From NCBI RefSeq assembly GCF_009711525.1, contig NZ_SMLV01000407.1, positions 1 through 32,199 on the forward strand: DNA of 32,199 bases, read 5' to 3'. The translations under genes were made by a program, and so were the position numbers. The DNA is from Fulvivirga lutimaris (GTDB lineage Bacteria; Bacteroidota; Bacteroidia; Cytophagales; Cyclobacteriaceae). Of the stretch, positions 15,213 to 24,475 are shown piece after piece; within the stretch, counting starts at the first letter, position 1, and the number at the start of each line of letters is the position of its first letter. Under the pieces are notes generated by a model that was not told where the DNA came from, did not search any database, and saw nothing but the letters and a program-made list of their open reading frames with translations.

Positions 15213-17630
15213 ATGAAGATATCTCTTAACTGGTTAAAGAATTATATAGATCTCAGCGAATCACCTGAGGTTATTTCAAAATTATTGACCGACACTGGAC
15301 TTGAAGTGGAAGGTCTTGAAAATATTGAACAAGTAGAAGGTGGTTTAGCGGGGTTAGTTGTTGGTGAGGTACTTACATGTGAAAAGCATCCCGATGCTGA
15401 CAAATTAAAAATCACAACAGTTGATATTGGTGGAGACGAGCCATCTCCAATAGTTTGTGGCGCACCAAATGTGGCAGCAGGACAAAAAGTAATTGTGGCT
15501 ACAGTAGGCACTACTTTATATCCAACTGAAGGAGATTCATTCAAAATCAAAAAGGCAAAAATAAGAGGAGAAGTTTCTGAAGGCATGATCTGTGCAGAAG
15601 ACGAAATTGGAATAGGCGTGAGCCATGCAGGTATCATGATTTTAGATACAGAATTGCCAAATGGCACACCAGCTGCAGAATATTTTAATTTAGAAGATGA
15701 TACGCTAATTGAAATCGGTTTAACCCCAAACCGAGCGGACGCCACCAGTCACATTGGAGTAGCACGAGATCTAAAAGCAGTGCTTCACAGAGAGGTGAAA
15801 TGGCCATCAGTTGACACATTTAAAAAAGATAATGATGCATTGACTATTGAAGTTAGTGTTGAAAATAAAGAAGCTTGCACAAGATACTCTGGAGTTACCT
15901 TAACTGATGTAAAAGTTGGTGAATCTCCTGAATGGCTCAAAGCATACTTAAGGACTATTGGGCTGGCTCCTATCAACAACATCGTTGACATCACTAACTA
16001 TGTTTTACATGAAGTTGGGCAACCGCTACATGCCTTTGATGCTGATAAAATCTCAGGAAATAAGGTATTGGTTAAAACTCTTTCTGATGGAACGAGATTT
16101 ACCACCCTTGACGAGAAAGAAAGAAAGCTTAATGCCCATGATCTCATGATCTGTGATGGAAACAGTAAAGGAATGTGTATTGCAGGAGTTTTTGGAGGAA
16201 TTGACTCGGGCATAACTACAGAGACAAAGAACATATTTTTAGAAAGCGCATATTTCTCTCCTGACTATGTGAGGAAAACAGCACAGAGCCATCAGTTAAA
16301 AACCGATGCTTCGTTTAGGTATGAAAGAGGTACTGATCCAAATATCACTATTTATGCTTTAAAGAGAGCGGCTTTGCTTTTCAAAGAGCTAGCTGGAGCC
16401 AAAATTTCTTCAGATGTTATTGATATCTATGACAATCCAATAAATCCTTTTGAGGTTGCTGTAAAATATAAAAATATTGACCGTTTAATTGGCAAAAACA
16501 TTTCTAAAGAGCAGGTCCATTCTATTCTTGAGTCTTTAGATATTACTATTGAAAACAAATCAGAGAAAGACTTTACGGCTATAGTGCCTCCTTACAGGGT
16601 TGATGTACAGAGAGAAGCAGATATCATTGAAGAGATTCTAAGAATTTATGGTTTCAATAATATTGAACTTCCAGATCATGTTGGAAGTAGCTATTTAGCT
16701 GACTTTCCTGCTACTGATAAGGATAAAATTCAATTTAAAATATCTGAAACGCTAGCTAGTCGTGGCTATTTCGAGATTATCACCAATTCATTGACTAAAC
16801 CAGCCTATGCGGCAGGTGATAGCAGCATCAATGAAAAACAAGATGTTGTTATTCTTAACAAACTAAGTGAGGATTTGGGTGTGATGCGACAGTCTATGTT
16901 GTATTCACTACTTGAGGTGGCTGCCCACAACATCAACAGAAAGCAGGCTGACCTTAAAATATTTGAGTTTGGCAAAACTTATAAGCTTCAGGAAGACAAG
17001 TACAAAGAGTCGAATAGGTTAGGCATTTTAATAACAGGAAATGTTGAAGCTGAACATTGGGCTGAGAAGCTGAGCAAAGTAACTTTTCATGACCTATCAG
17101 CTGTGGTCAATGCGGTGCTGGGCAAGCTCACTAACAAGTCATTGGAGAGCAAAGTATCTCACAACTCACCTTTTGATTATGCACTGGAATATCACCTGAA
17201 TGGGAAGGTATTAGCAACCTTAGGGAAGGTAAATGCTACCGTTTGTCGAAAAGTAGGAGTAAAACAAGAAATTTTTTATGCAGATTTAGATTGGAACTTG
17301 CTTTTAAAGCAAGCAAACAATAATATAGTATTTGAAGAAGTTTCTAAGTTCCCTGAAGTTAGACGTGATCTTTCTTTGGTAATCGATAAAGAAATATCTT
17401 TCGATAAAATTAAATCTCTGGCTACTAAGCTTGAAAGAAAGTTACTGAAGCGAATAAATGTCTTTGATGTTTACGAAGGAGATAAAATTGACAGCAACAA
17501 AAAGGCATATGCTATGAGTTTTATCCTTGAGGACAAAGAAAAAACACTTACTGATAAGGTTATTGATAAGACAATGGCTAAATTGATGTCTGCTTTTGAA
17601 AATGACCTAGGCGCAATAATAAGAAAATAA
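15213..17630 (+). CDS. pheT: Phenylalanine--tRNA ligase beta subunit
   Basis: The 805-residue subunit has the full bacterial architecture. An N-terminal tRNA-binding OB domain spans residues about 40-150 (KHPDADKLKI). The B3/B4 editing region contains NNIVDITNYV and GQPLHAFD. The B5 domain is near 400-475, the catalytic-like core near 480-690, and the C-terminal FDX-ACB anticodon-binding domain follows (KFPEVRRDLSLV near 715). It pairs with PheS, which is not in this window. The gene opens a tight run: two bases separate it from the coiled-coil gene, then zapA, a putative 6S RNA and rny. Confidence 0.98.
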   Translation: MKISLNWLKNYIDLSESPEVISKLLTDTGLEVEGLENIEQVEGGLAGLVVGEVLTCEKHPDADKLKITTVDIGGDEPSPIVCGAPNVAAGQKVIVATVGTTLYPTEGDSFKIKKAKIRGEVSEGMICAEDEIGIGVSHAGIMILDTELPNGTPAAEYFNLEDDTLIEIGLTPNRADATSHIGVARDLKAVLHREVKWPSVDTFKKDNDALTIEVSVENKEACTRYSGVTLTDVKVGESPEWLKAYLRTIGLAPINNIVDITNYVLHEVGQPLHAFDADKISGNKVLVKTLSDGTRFTTLDEKERKLNAHDLMICDGNSKGMCIAGVFGGIDSGITTETKNIFLESAYFSPDYVRKTAQSHQLKTDASFRYERGTDPNITIYALKRAALLFKELAGAKISSDVIDIYDNPINPFEVAVKYKNIDRLIGKNISKEQVHSILESLDITIENKSEKDFTAIVPPYRVDVQREADIIEEILRIYGFNNIELPDHVGSSYLADFPATDKDKIQFKISETLASRGYFEIITNSLTKPAYAAGDSSINEKQDVVILNKLSEDLGVMRQSMLYSLLEVAAHNINRKQADLKIFEFGKTYKLQEDKYKESNRLGILITGNVEAEHWAEKLSKVTFHDLSAVVNAVLGKLTNKSLESKVSHNSPFDYALEYHLNGKVLATLGKVNATVCRKVGVKQEIFYADLDWNLLLKQANNNIVFEEVSKFPEVRRDLSLVIDKEISFDKIKSLATKLERKLLKRINVFDVYEGDKIDSNKKAYAMSFILEDKEKTLTDKVIDKTMAKLMSAFENDLGAIIRK

Positions 17631-17632
17631 CA

Positions 17633-17929
17633 ATGAGTCAAGACCTGCTAAAATCTAATCTATCCTCACTTGAAAGAAAGCTCTCACTACTTCTGGATAG
17701 GCATAAAACCATTAAAGAAGAAATGGAAATGCTAAGGGAAGAAAACGGTGAATTGAGAAGCATTTTGAAGCAAAAGGAGGAGCAGGTAAGCAGCTTTCAA
17801 AATCAGATTAAAATTAGTAAGATTGTAAGTGAAATTGATTCGGATGGGAAAGATGCCTCTGAATTGAAGAGTAAGATTGACGATTATATTAAAGAAATTG
17901 ACAAGTGTATCTTACACTTGAGCAAATAA
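17633..17929 (+). CDS. Small coiled-coil protein, possible divisome partner of ZapA
   Basis: This 98-residue protein is almost entirely helical. Residues about 5-60 are a coiled coil with leucine heptads (LERKLSLLLDRHKTIKEEM, then LREENGELRSILKQKEEQV), followed by a second helical stretch (SELKSKIDDYIKEIDKCI). I recognise no named domain. It starts two bases after pheT and ends nine bases before zapA. Size, coiled-coil character and zapA linkage make a ZapB-like role in cell division plausible. This is an inference from context, not homology. Confidence 0.85.
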   Translation: MSQDLLKSNLSSLERKLSLLLDRHKTIKEEMEMLREENGELRSILKQKEEQVSSFQNQIKISKIVSEIDSDGKDASELKSKIDDYIKEIDKCILHLSK

Positions 17930-17938
17930 AAAATATTG

Positions 17939-18223
17939 ATGGACGAACTCTCAATCAAAATTAAGATTGCTGACCGGGAATACCCAATGAAGGTGAAAAC
18001 CGAAGATGAACAGCGGGTAAGAAATGCTGGAAAATCTATAAATGAGAGAATACGCGTATATCGAGAAAGATTCGGTATTGATGACAAACAAGACCTGCTG
18101 GCAATGGTAGCTTTTGATTGTTTGGTGGACAAGATGGAGTTGGAAGAAAAGCATGTAGACACCGATGATAGCGTAGTACAAAAAGTAAATCAGTTAAATA
18201 ATCTAATTAATCAGGCCCTTTAA
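17939..18223 (+). CDS. zapA: Cell division protein ZapA
   Basis: The 94-residue protein starts at ATG 17939 (a TTG directly in front is a spurious extension). It has the ZapA layout: a short beta N-terminus (SIKIKIADREYPMKV), then helix EDEQRVRNAGKSINERI and the long C-terminal coiled coil from KQDLLAMVAFDCL onward. ZapA bundles FtsZ filaments at the division ring. The adjacency of zapA to an RNA-bearing gap recalls the zapA-ssrS linkage in gammaproteobacteria. Confidence 0.93.
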   Translation: MDELSIKIKIADREYPMKVKTEDEQRVRNAGKSINERIRVYRERFGIDDKQDLLAMVAFDCLVDKMELEEKHVDTDDSVVQKVNQLNNLINQAL

Positions 18224-18225
18224 GC

Positions 18226-18331
18226 CCCTCTTCACTTTAGCATAGTTCTGCCGAACATTTCAACAATGGTAATACTCCGCAAGTTGTAATTGATACAATA
18301 GCGCTGTTTACTTAAAACCTAAACTTATACC
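18226..18331 (+). ncRNA. ssrS: Probable 6S RNA (ssrS)
   Basis: The 111-base gap between zapA and rny has no coding potential and is of 6S size. It can form a rod with an open centre: TTTAG (18236-18240) with CTAAA near 18319-18323, AACA (18254-18257) with TGTT (18305-18308), and CAAC with GTTG (18275 region) around an inner loop, leaving unpaired stretches on both sides. A 6S RNA between zapA and rny is, to my recollection, common in Bacteroidota, and zapA-ssrS linkage is established in E. coli. I found no promoter of its own, so processing from the operon transcript is possible. Ends are approximate. Confidence 0.5.
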
Positions 18332-18334
18332 ATA

Positions 18335-19900
18335 ATGGCAGATTTAATCTATGTGATACTAAGCGCTGTGATAGCTCTGGCGGCTGGTATTTTCGTAGGT
18401 CGTTCTATGGTGGCCAAAGCCAACAAAGCCAAAGAAGAAGACCTTGAAAATAAGGCTAAGCTTATTATCAAAGAGGCTGAAATTTCAGCTGAGAATATCA
18501 AAAAAGATAAAATACTTGAGGCCAAAGAGAAATTTCTGAAGCTCAAGGCAGAGTTTGAAGAGGAAGCTTCTAAAAAGAAAAACCTCATTATCACCAATGA
18601 AAACAAGATCAAGCAAAGGGAACAACACATCTCTAAAGAGCTTGAAAAACTTAACCGAAAGCAAGCTGAAGTCGATGATTTAAAAGAGAAGCTTTCCTTA
18701 CAAATTGAAGTAGTCGATAAAAAGAAAGTTGAGCTTGATAAGTTCAACCAGCAGAAGGTTCAAATTTTGGAAAAGATTGCTAACCTAACTGCAGATGAAG
18801 CAAGAGAGCAATTGATTGAGACATTGAAAGATGAGGCCCAATCTAAAGCATCTTCTCAAATCAAAGACATCATAGAAGAGGCTAAACTTACAGCCACTAA
18901 AGAAGCTAAAAAGATTGTAGTTGAGTCTATACAAAGAACAGCTACTGAACATGCCATTGAAAATTGTGTGTCTATTTTCAATATTGAAAGTGATGACATC
19001 AAAGGAAAGATCATTGGTAGAGAAGGTAGAAATATCAGGGCACTTGAAGCTGCAACAGGCGTAGAAATTATTGTTGATGATACTCCTGAAGCTATCATTA
19101 TTTCTGGTTTTGATCCTGTTCGAAGAGAGATCGCAAGACTATCACTTCATAGACTAGTTGTTGATGGAAGAATTCACCCTGCAAGAATTGAGGAGATTGT
19201 TTCAAAGACCAAAAAGAATATTGAAGAAGAGATAGTTGAAATTGGTGAAAGAACAGTTATCGATCTTGGTATACATGGCCTGCACCCAGAGTTGATCAAG
19301 ATGGTGGGTCGAATGAGATTCAGATCTTCCTATGGCCAGAACCTACTTCAGCATTCAAGAGAAGTGGCCAACCTTTGTGCCACTATGGCCTCTGAACTTG
19401 GTTTAAATACTAAGCAAGCCAAACGTGCTGGCTTGCTTCATGATATTGGTAAAGTATGGCCAGAAGAGCCTGAAAAACCTCATGCTATTTTAGGTATGGA
19501 GCTCGCTCAAAAGTACAAGGAGCATCCTGTAATCTGTAATGCGATAGGTGCTCACCACGATGAAATAGAAATGACCTCATTGCTATCTCCGATCATTCAG
19601 GCATGTGATGCCATCTCTGGTGCAAGACCTGGAGCTAGAAGAGAAGTAATGGAAAGCTATATCAAGCGATTGAAAGAGTTAGAAGCGCTTGCTCTTGGCT
19701 TTGATGGAGTAAATAAGTGCTATGCTATTCAGGCTGGTCGTGAGCTTAGAGTAATGGTAGATGCTGACAATGTAACCGATGAGAGAGCCGGACAGTTGTC
19801 TTTTGATATCTCTCAGAAAATAGAAACGGATATGCAATACCCTGGTCAGATTAAGGTAACAGTAATTCGTGAAATGCGTTCTGTTTCTTATGCCAAATAG
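18335..19900 (+). CDS. rny: Ribonuclease Y
   Basis: The 521-residue endoribonuclease is anchored in the inner membrane by an N-terminal helix (residues about 3-24, [17 protein letters not shown]). A long charged coiled coil follows to about residue 190, then a KH RNA-binding domain ([16 protein letters not shown] near 226) and an HD phosphohydrolase domain with the metal-binding pair in [10 protein letters not shown] and a later AHHDEIE. It initiates mRNA decay. Length and domain order are standard. It follows the putative 6S RNA, and a small gene starts six bases downstream. Confidence 0.97.
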   Translation: MADLIYVILSAVIALAAGIFVGRSMVAKANKAKEEDLENKAKLIIKEAEISAENIKKDKILEAKEKFLKLKAEFEEEASKKKNLIITNENKIKQREQHISKELEKLNRKQAEVDDLKEKLSLQIEVVDKKKVELDKFNQQKVQILEKIANLTADEAREQLIETLKDEAQSKASSQIKDIIEEAKLTATKEAKKIVVESIQRTATEHAIENCVSIFNIESDDIKGKIIGREGRNIRALEAATGVEIIVDDTPEAIIISGFDPVRREIARLSLHRLVVDGRIHPARIEEIVSKTKKNIEEEIVEIGERTVIDLGIHGLHPELIKMVGRMRFRSSYGQNLLQHSREVANLCATMASELGLNTKQAKRAGLLHDIGKVWPEEPEKPHAILGMELAQKYKEHPVICNAIGAHHDEIEMTSLLSPIIQACDAISGARPGARREVMESYIKRLKELEALALGFDGVNKCYAIQAGRELRVMVDADNVTDERAGQLSFDISQKIETDMQYPGQIKVTVIREMRSVSYAK

Positions 19901-19906
19901 CAACTT

Positions 19907-20113
19907 ATGACTGCAGATGAAAAATTAGATATTATCAATGCATTTCTAACTCCGATAATTAGAGAGAAATTTTCGGAGGAAGAAATTAAAGAAATCTGCA
20001 AGCAGTTATATCTCTGCGAAAGCAAAGACCAGATATCGGATAAAATAGATGGGTATGTTATAGAATTTGCCCACCGAGGCGAGAAAATAGATTACAAAAA
20101 AGGAGAGTTATAA
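19907..20113 (+). CDS. Small conserved-looking hypothetical protein downstream of rny
   Basis: This 68-residue acidic and helical protein has no signal peptide or known motif (MTADEKLDIINAFL at the start, then FSEEEIKEICKQLYLC). It begins six bases after the rny stop, so it is almost certainly translated from the same transcript. Its last codons (Lys-Gly-Glu-Leu) and stop are part of the terminator stem, so its reading frame is tied to the terminator. Function is unknown, and a link to RNase Y is suggested only by position. Confidence 0.72.
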   Translation: MTADEKLDIINAFLTPIIREKFSEEEIKEICKQLYLCESKDQISDKIDGYVIEFAHRGEKIDYKKGEL

Positions 20114-20128
20114 CTCTCCTTTTTTTTA
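20095..20128 (+). terminator. Intrinsic terminator overlapping the end of the small gene
   Basis: A perfect 20-base palindrome at 20101-20120, AGGAGAGT plus its complement around TATA, is flanked by an A-run before and a run of eight further T after. The stop codon at 20111-20113 lies in the loop and right arm. This closes the pheT-to-small-gene transcription unit. Confidence 0.93.
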
Positions 20129-20189
20129 TTGAAAACAACTATTGTTAATCAATTTTGTTAAAAATCATATAAAAAACAATTTAGTTAGC

Positions 20190-20990
20190 ATGCCCAATTT
20201 TCAGCTGTTCAAGTTAAAGTCAATATTCACACTACTCCTTCTTACTTTTTCCTATTTTCATACTTCTGCTCAATATAACGAGACTATAAGAACTGCCAGG
20301 CCTGGTAAATCTGTTGGGCCGTTTACTACTGGTAAATCAATTTTTCAAATTCAATCAGGCCTTAACATTTTCACCTTAGATAATGATGAGGCGGATGTTT
20401 CAGGAAATGTGGTGACACAATTTAACTCTCTAAGATATGGTGTATCAGAAAGGTTTGAAATTAGATCAGCATTCTCCTATCGAAATGAGACAATAGATGT
20501 TGGTGATACTGAATTTAAGGCTGCCGGAGTAAACTTTTGGAATGTTGGAGTTAGATTAAACCTAACTAATAATGCAGGCACTAATAAGCCATCAATTGGT
20601 CTTCAGGGTGATGTAGGGCTAAAAACTGTAAGCAGCGATTATGAACCAGAATACCTATCTCCCAGGCTATTACTTATTTTAGGAACTAGGCTTTATAAAT
20701 CAATGGGACTTACTGCCAATTTAGGAACACAATGGAGCTCAGCAACGGGAAAGCAATCTGCTATATACACCCTAAATTTGGGATTTCCCATCACCAACAA
20801 ATTGCGTAGTTTCATCGAAAGCTACGGCTCATATCAAGAGGGTGATTTGACGGCAAGGTTTGATACAGGATTGGGATACCTGATAAATAATGATTTTGCT
20901 ATTGATATCTCTGCTGGCTATGGAGATAATAATAGCCAGACAGACTACTTCATGGACTTCGGCCTCTCCTACCGTATCAGAACAAACTAA
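20190..20990 (+). CDS. Outer-membrane beta-barrel protein (transporter / MetA-pathway phenol degradation family)
   Basis: The 266-residue product (from ATG 20190) has a signal peptide ending near FHTSAQ, then a series of alternating hydrophobic strands typical of an outer-membrane barrel: GLNIFTLDND, RYGVSERFEIRSAFSYR, NFWNVGVRLNLT, RLLLILGTRLYKSMGLTANLG, AIYTLNLGFPIT and the closing YFMDFGLSYRI. The RYGVSERFEIR element recalls the PF13557 family, annotated as transporters without proven substrate. The frame is open to TTG 20142, but those added codons are intergenic-like and would put a charged extension before the signal peptide. Confidence 0.82.
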   Translation: MPNFQLFKLKSIFTLLLLTFSYFHTSAQYNETIRTARPGKSVGPFTTGKSIFQIQSGLNIFTLDNDEADVSGNVVTQFNSLRYGVSERFEIRSAFSYRNETIDVGDTEFKAAGVNFWNVGVRLNLTNNAGTNKPSIGLQGDVGLKTVSSDYEPEYLSPRLLLILGTRLYKSMGLTANLGTQWSSATGKQSAIYTLNLGFPITNKLRSFIESYGSYQEGDLTARFDTGLGYLINNDFAIDISAGYGDNNSQTDYFMDFGLSYRIRTN

Positions 20991-21094
20991 CATCTATTTC
21001 TTACCTAAAACTTGAGTTTTGAATTATTTTATCTACAAAATAGAATTTTATTGAAACCTTATTATCTACATTTACGAATAATATTAATACTATT

Positions 21095-21427
21095 ATGAAA
21101 GGAACAAATCTGGGTGAGTTTGAAGAATTGGTAATGTTGGCCATTGGTGTGCTACACCCAAAGGCTTATGGAGTATCAATTAAAGATGAACTGACCGAAC
21201 GTACTGGCAGGCAGATAACACTCAGTGCTGTACATGCCTCTCTTCATCGCCTCGCAGAAAAAGGATTTTTAGAAAGTCAGTTTGGTGAATCCTCAAATAA
21301 AAGAGGTGGAAAAAGAAAAAAGTATTTCTTCATTACTGCCTTCGGTGCCAAAACACTTGAAGAAGCAAAGCTTATGAGGGAGCAACTGTGGAAAGATGTA
21401 AACAAAGTAGCTTTTCAAAATAATTAA
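21095..21427 (+). CDS. PadR family transcriptional regulator
   Basis: The 110-residue protein is a winged-helix PadR regulator: EELVMLAIGVL and YGVSIKDELTERTGRQI (recognition helix region), then SAVHASLHRLAEKGFLES and the wing GGKRKKYFFIT, ending in a dimerisation helix. Its stop is directly followed by the ATG of the ABC permease (zero gap), so it very likely controls that permease, as in many Cytophagales loci. The 104-base region upstream contains TTTG at 21018 but no clean -7 partner. No inducing ligand can be read from the sequence. Confidence 0.93.
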   Translation: MKGTNLGEFEELVMLAIGVLHPKAYGVSIKDELTERTGRQITLSAVHASLHRLAEKGFLESQFGESSNKRGGKRKKYFFITAFGAKTLEEAKLMREQLWKDVNKVAFQNN

Positions 21428-24040
21428 ATGGAGAAGTTCTCACAAGCCGGACCACCTGCATTTGCCAAAAGGCTACTTCAATGGTACTGCAAACCAGAAT
21501 TGATTGAAATGATCGAGGGTGATATTGAAGAGGAGTTCTACAACAGAGTTGAGCGGCAGGGTCTCTCAAAAGCTCGATTAATTTATATAATGGATGTGCT
21601 TAGGTTCTTCAAGCCATTTGCAATCAAACAGTTTTTCAAAACTAATCACTTAACAATGGGTCTCAATTTCAATTACCTTAAAGTAGCTGCCAGAAGTCTA
21701 AAAAAGGATAAGCAAAATTTGTTCGTGAGCATAACAGGTCTGACGGTAGCACTGGCCTGTGCAATAGTCATATATACAGTTATCGACTTTCAAATAAACT
21801 ACGATACTTTTCATATCAACAAGGACAATGTTTATCGAATCATCTATGATGAGACCAATAATCCTAGCAGTGATAGAAAAATAGCTACCGTAGGCCCACC
21901 AGTAGGCCCGGCAATTGTTGAAGCCTTCCCTGAAGTAGTGAATTCAGCACGGCTGAGATATACACCTAATCAGATAGTAAAATATAAAAACAATCAATTT
22001 TATGAAGAGAAAATATACTATGCCGACCCCAGTTTAATAGAAATATTCTCCTTCCCTCTTTCGAAAGGAAATCCTAATACCGCTTTAAAAGAAAAGAATG
22101 GCATTGTACTCACCGAGCCGATGGCAATCAAGTATTTTGGCAATGAAAATCCGCTAGGTAAAATTTTAGAAGTGGGAGAAGAAACGTTGGAGGTTACAGG
22201 TGTTTTTGCCCCTATCCCCAAGAACAATCATTTCCCGTTCGATTTTATCAGACCATTTGAAGCTTTCGAAGTGCCCTATGGTTACCCAGTAACTTTAGAT
22301 GACTGGGGCTGGATATCATTCCCAACATATATTCAGCTGGCTGATGGTACAGACCCTAATGCTTTTGAGCCTAAACTTGTGGACTTCGCAGGCACTCATT
22401 TCCTGGCTGACAGGATTGATAACTTTCGATATGGACTTCAAAACTTAACTCAAATTTACTTTGGCGATGTTTATAGCGAACATACAAAGTCTGGTAATTA
22501 CAATTATGTCTATGCGTTAGGTTCAGTAGGGCTACTAATTCTGCTACTGGCTGGTTTTAATTTCACAAATATTACAACAGCTAAGTCTTTAACAAGAGCG
22601 ACTGAAACTGGCATAAGAAAAACGCTTGGGACTTCTAAAAAGTCACTTTGGTGGAGATACATTTTAGAACCAGCAATATTGGTTTTAGGCAGTTTGTTAG
22701 TGGCCTTTATAATTTCACCTTATTTACTTAGCTGGTGTGCTCAGGTGATGAGCATAGACTATATCTGGAATTCAGAGTTGGCGATAAAACTAATCTACAC
22801 ATTTATTCCTATTTCGTTTTTGATCATACTCTTGTCTGGTATCTACCCAGCCTTTATCATGTCATCTTTCAAACCGGTTGACGTGCTTAAAGGAACCGTC
22901 AAATTAGGAAATAAAGGGTCCTGGATGAGGTCTGTGTTAGTCACCATTCAGTTTTCAATCACTTCTATATTGATTATTGGCAGCCTGATAATCAATGGTC
23001 AGGTTGACTACCTGTTGAATAAAGATTTAGGTTATCAAAAAAATCAAATTGCCTTATTACAAATGCCAGGTGAGACGTTGCAGCGCTATTTTGAACCTTT
23101 AAAAGAACGACTACTTCAAATCCCAGAAGTGAAAGGGGCATCTATTGGTGGTGGCAGAATGGATGGTGACACAGGTAGCGGACCAGTGTCAGCAGAAGGT
23201 ATAGAAGAACCGGTGCGTATGGATATTAATGCTGTTGGTGATGACTTCTTTAAAACCATAGGTGTAGATATGATTGCTGGAAGAGAGTTTTCCCAAACTA
23301 ATGCATATGATAGTGCCAATGGTATTGTAATAAACGAGCAAGTTGCCAAAGCATTTGGCTGGACACCTGAGGAAGCCCTTGGTAAGAAAATACAGGCCAG
23401 TGGACAAAGAAATGGAGCAGTAATAGGTGTAGTTAGTAATTTTCATTTCCAATCACTGCATAATGAAATAAAACCCTTGGTGTTAATTTACCCGCACACC
23501 AGATTGAGAAATATCTATTTAAGAGTTGATGCGCAGAACTTTCATAACCTTGTGGTATCTGTAGAAAGCGCCTGGAAAGATATAATTCCTGAAGTACCTT
23601 TTGATTTTGTATTCCTCGATGATCACCTGCAATCTTTATATACCACAGATCGCCAGTTTTCAAGCTTAATCAAAGTCTTTTCGGTTATTACAATAGTAAT
23701 TGCCACAATAGGCCTTTTTGGCTTAATTAGTCTTGTAAGTCAGTTTAGGATGAAGGAAATTGGGATTAGAAAGGTACTGGGAGCTTCTGTAAACTCAATT
23801 GTATTTATACTTTCAAAAAATTTCATTCTCCTGATTTTGGTTGCCAACTTAATCACATGGCCTATCATCTATTACTTCTCCTCGTCATGGATGGATACAT
23901 TCGCCTATCAGCAAGGGTTTGACCTCTCCTTTTACTTCATCGGTCTTATGCTCACACTTTTTGTAGCACTACTAACACTTTTTATCCAAACTTTTAAGTC
24001 CGCTACCCGTAATCCTATCAATGTTATAAGAATGGATTAA
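21428..24040 (+). CDS. FtsX/MacB-type ABC transporter permease with prefix domain
   Basis: This 870-residue membrane protein has an N-terminal ~75-residue soluble permease prefix (FAKRLLQWYCKPELIEMIEGDIEEEF) and then two MacB-like halves. The first has a helix near 100-125, a periplasmic MacB_PCD domain to about 355, and three helices. The second repeats this, ending with the FtsX signature MKEIGIRKVLGAS and three helices. Eight membrane segments are evident. Such permeases use an ATPase of the LolD/MacB type for mechanotransmission or export, but no ATPase gene is in this window. The gene abuts padR with no spacer. Substrate is unknown. Confidence 0.9.
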   Translation: MEKFSQAGPPAFAKRLLQWYCKPELIEMIEGDIEEEFYNRVERQGLSKARLIYIMDVLRFFKPFAIKQFFKTNHLTMGLNFNYLKVAARSLKKDKQNLFVSITGLTVALACAIVIYTVIDFQINYDTFHINKDNVYRIIYDETNNPSSDRKIATVGPPVGPAIVEAFPEVVNSARLRYTPNQIVKYKNNQFYEEKIYYADPSLIEIFSFPLSKGNPNTALKEKNGIVLTEPMAIKYFGNENPLGKILEVGEETLEVTGVFAPIPKNNHFPFDFIRPFEAFEVPYGYPVTLDDWGWISFPTYIQLADGTDPNAFEPKLVDFAGTHFLADRIDNFRYGLQNLTQIYFGDVYSEHTKSGNYNYVYALGSVGLLILLLAGFNFTNITTAKSLTRATETGIRKTLGTSKKSLWWRYILEPAILVLGSLLVAFIISPYLLSWCAQVMSIDYIWNSELAIKLIYTFIPISFLIILLSGIYPAFIMSSFKPVDVLKGTVKLGNKGSWMRSVLVTIQFSITSILIIGSLIINGQVDYLLNKDLGYQKNQIALLQMPGETLQRYFEPLKERLLQIPEVKGASIGGGRMDGDTGSGPVSAEGIEEPVRMDINAVGDDFFKTIGVDMIAGREFSQTNAYDSANGIVINEQVAKAFGWTPEEALGKKIQASGQRNGAVIGVVSNFHFQSLHNEIKPLVLIYPHTRLRNIYLRVDAQNFHNLVVSVESAWKDIIPEVPFDFVFLDDHLQSLYTTDRQFSSLIKVFSVITIVIATIGLFGLISLVSQFRMKEIGIRKVLGASVNSIVFILSKNFILLILVANLITWPIIYYFSSSWMDTFAYQQGFDLSFYFIGLMLTLFVALLTLFIQTFKSATRNPINVIRMD

Positions 24041-24067
24041 CATTAAATTCCACTTAAACCAGCTGAC

Positions 24068-24475
24068 ATGAAATACCTTACCCTTTTTACATTACTGCTA
24101 ATTTCACAGCTTGATGTTTTTGGTCAAAACAACGAACAAATATCAACCATTGATTATGTTCAGATTCTTAATAAAAATGAAGAAGAGGCCATTTATTATT
24201 ATAAAAATAATTGGGAGAAACTGAGGGTAAAGGCTGTTGAAGCAAAGTTTATCAAATCATATCAGTTACTTAGGCTGTCTGAAAGTGACACTTCAGATTA
24301 TCATATCATCTTGCTTACCACCTATGCAAATCAAGAGCAATTTGATAAAAGGGAAGAAAACTTTGGGAGGCTAATTGAAGCCAGAGGAGACAGAAAACTA
24401 TTGAATGAAAAGCAACCTGATGAATTCCGAAAAATTGTTAAAACCAATGAAAGCGTTGGTCACTTAGAAGATTAA
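24068..24475 (+). CDS. Small secreted hypothetical protein
   Basis: The 135-residue product has a signal peptide (LTLFTLLLISQLDVFG, cleavage near residue 19). The mature part is compact: IDYVQILNKNEEEAIYYYKNNWEKLR, then SYQLLRLSES and YHIILLTTYANQEQFDKREE. Alternating strand and helix pattern resembles a dimeric ferredoxin-like (NIPSNAP/ABM-type) fold; this is a visual guess. It lies 27 bases after the permease and probably belongs to its transcript. Its stop overlaps the stop of the converging LytTR gene by four bases. Confidence 0.78.
   Translation: MKYLTLFTLLLISQLDVFGQNNEQISTIDYVQILNKNEEEAIYYYKNNWEKLRVKAVEAKFIKSYQLLRLSESDTSDYHIILLTTYANQEQFDKREENFGRLIEARGDRKLLNEKQPDEFRKIVKTNESVGHLED

Noticed and set aside
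15242-15745. A 167-codon minus-strand frame inside pheT.
   Set aside because: pheT is unambiguous here. The antisense product is Ser/Pro-rich low-complexity, as expected for a shadow frame.
20134-20146. Palindrome AACAA-CTA-TTGTT before the barrel gene.
   Set aside because: Short and AT-rich; such repeats are expected by chance and no regulator is adjacent.
20142-20189. TTG start for the barrel protein.
   Set aside because: It would place a charged extension in front of a good signal peptide that starts at ATG 20190.
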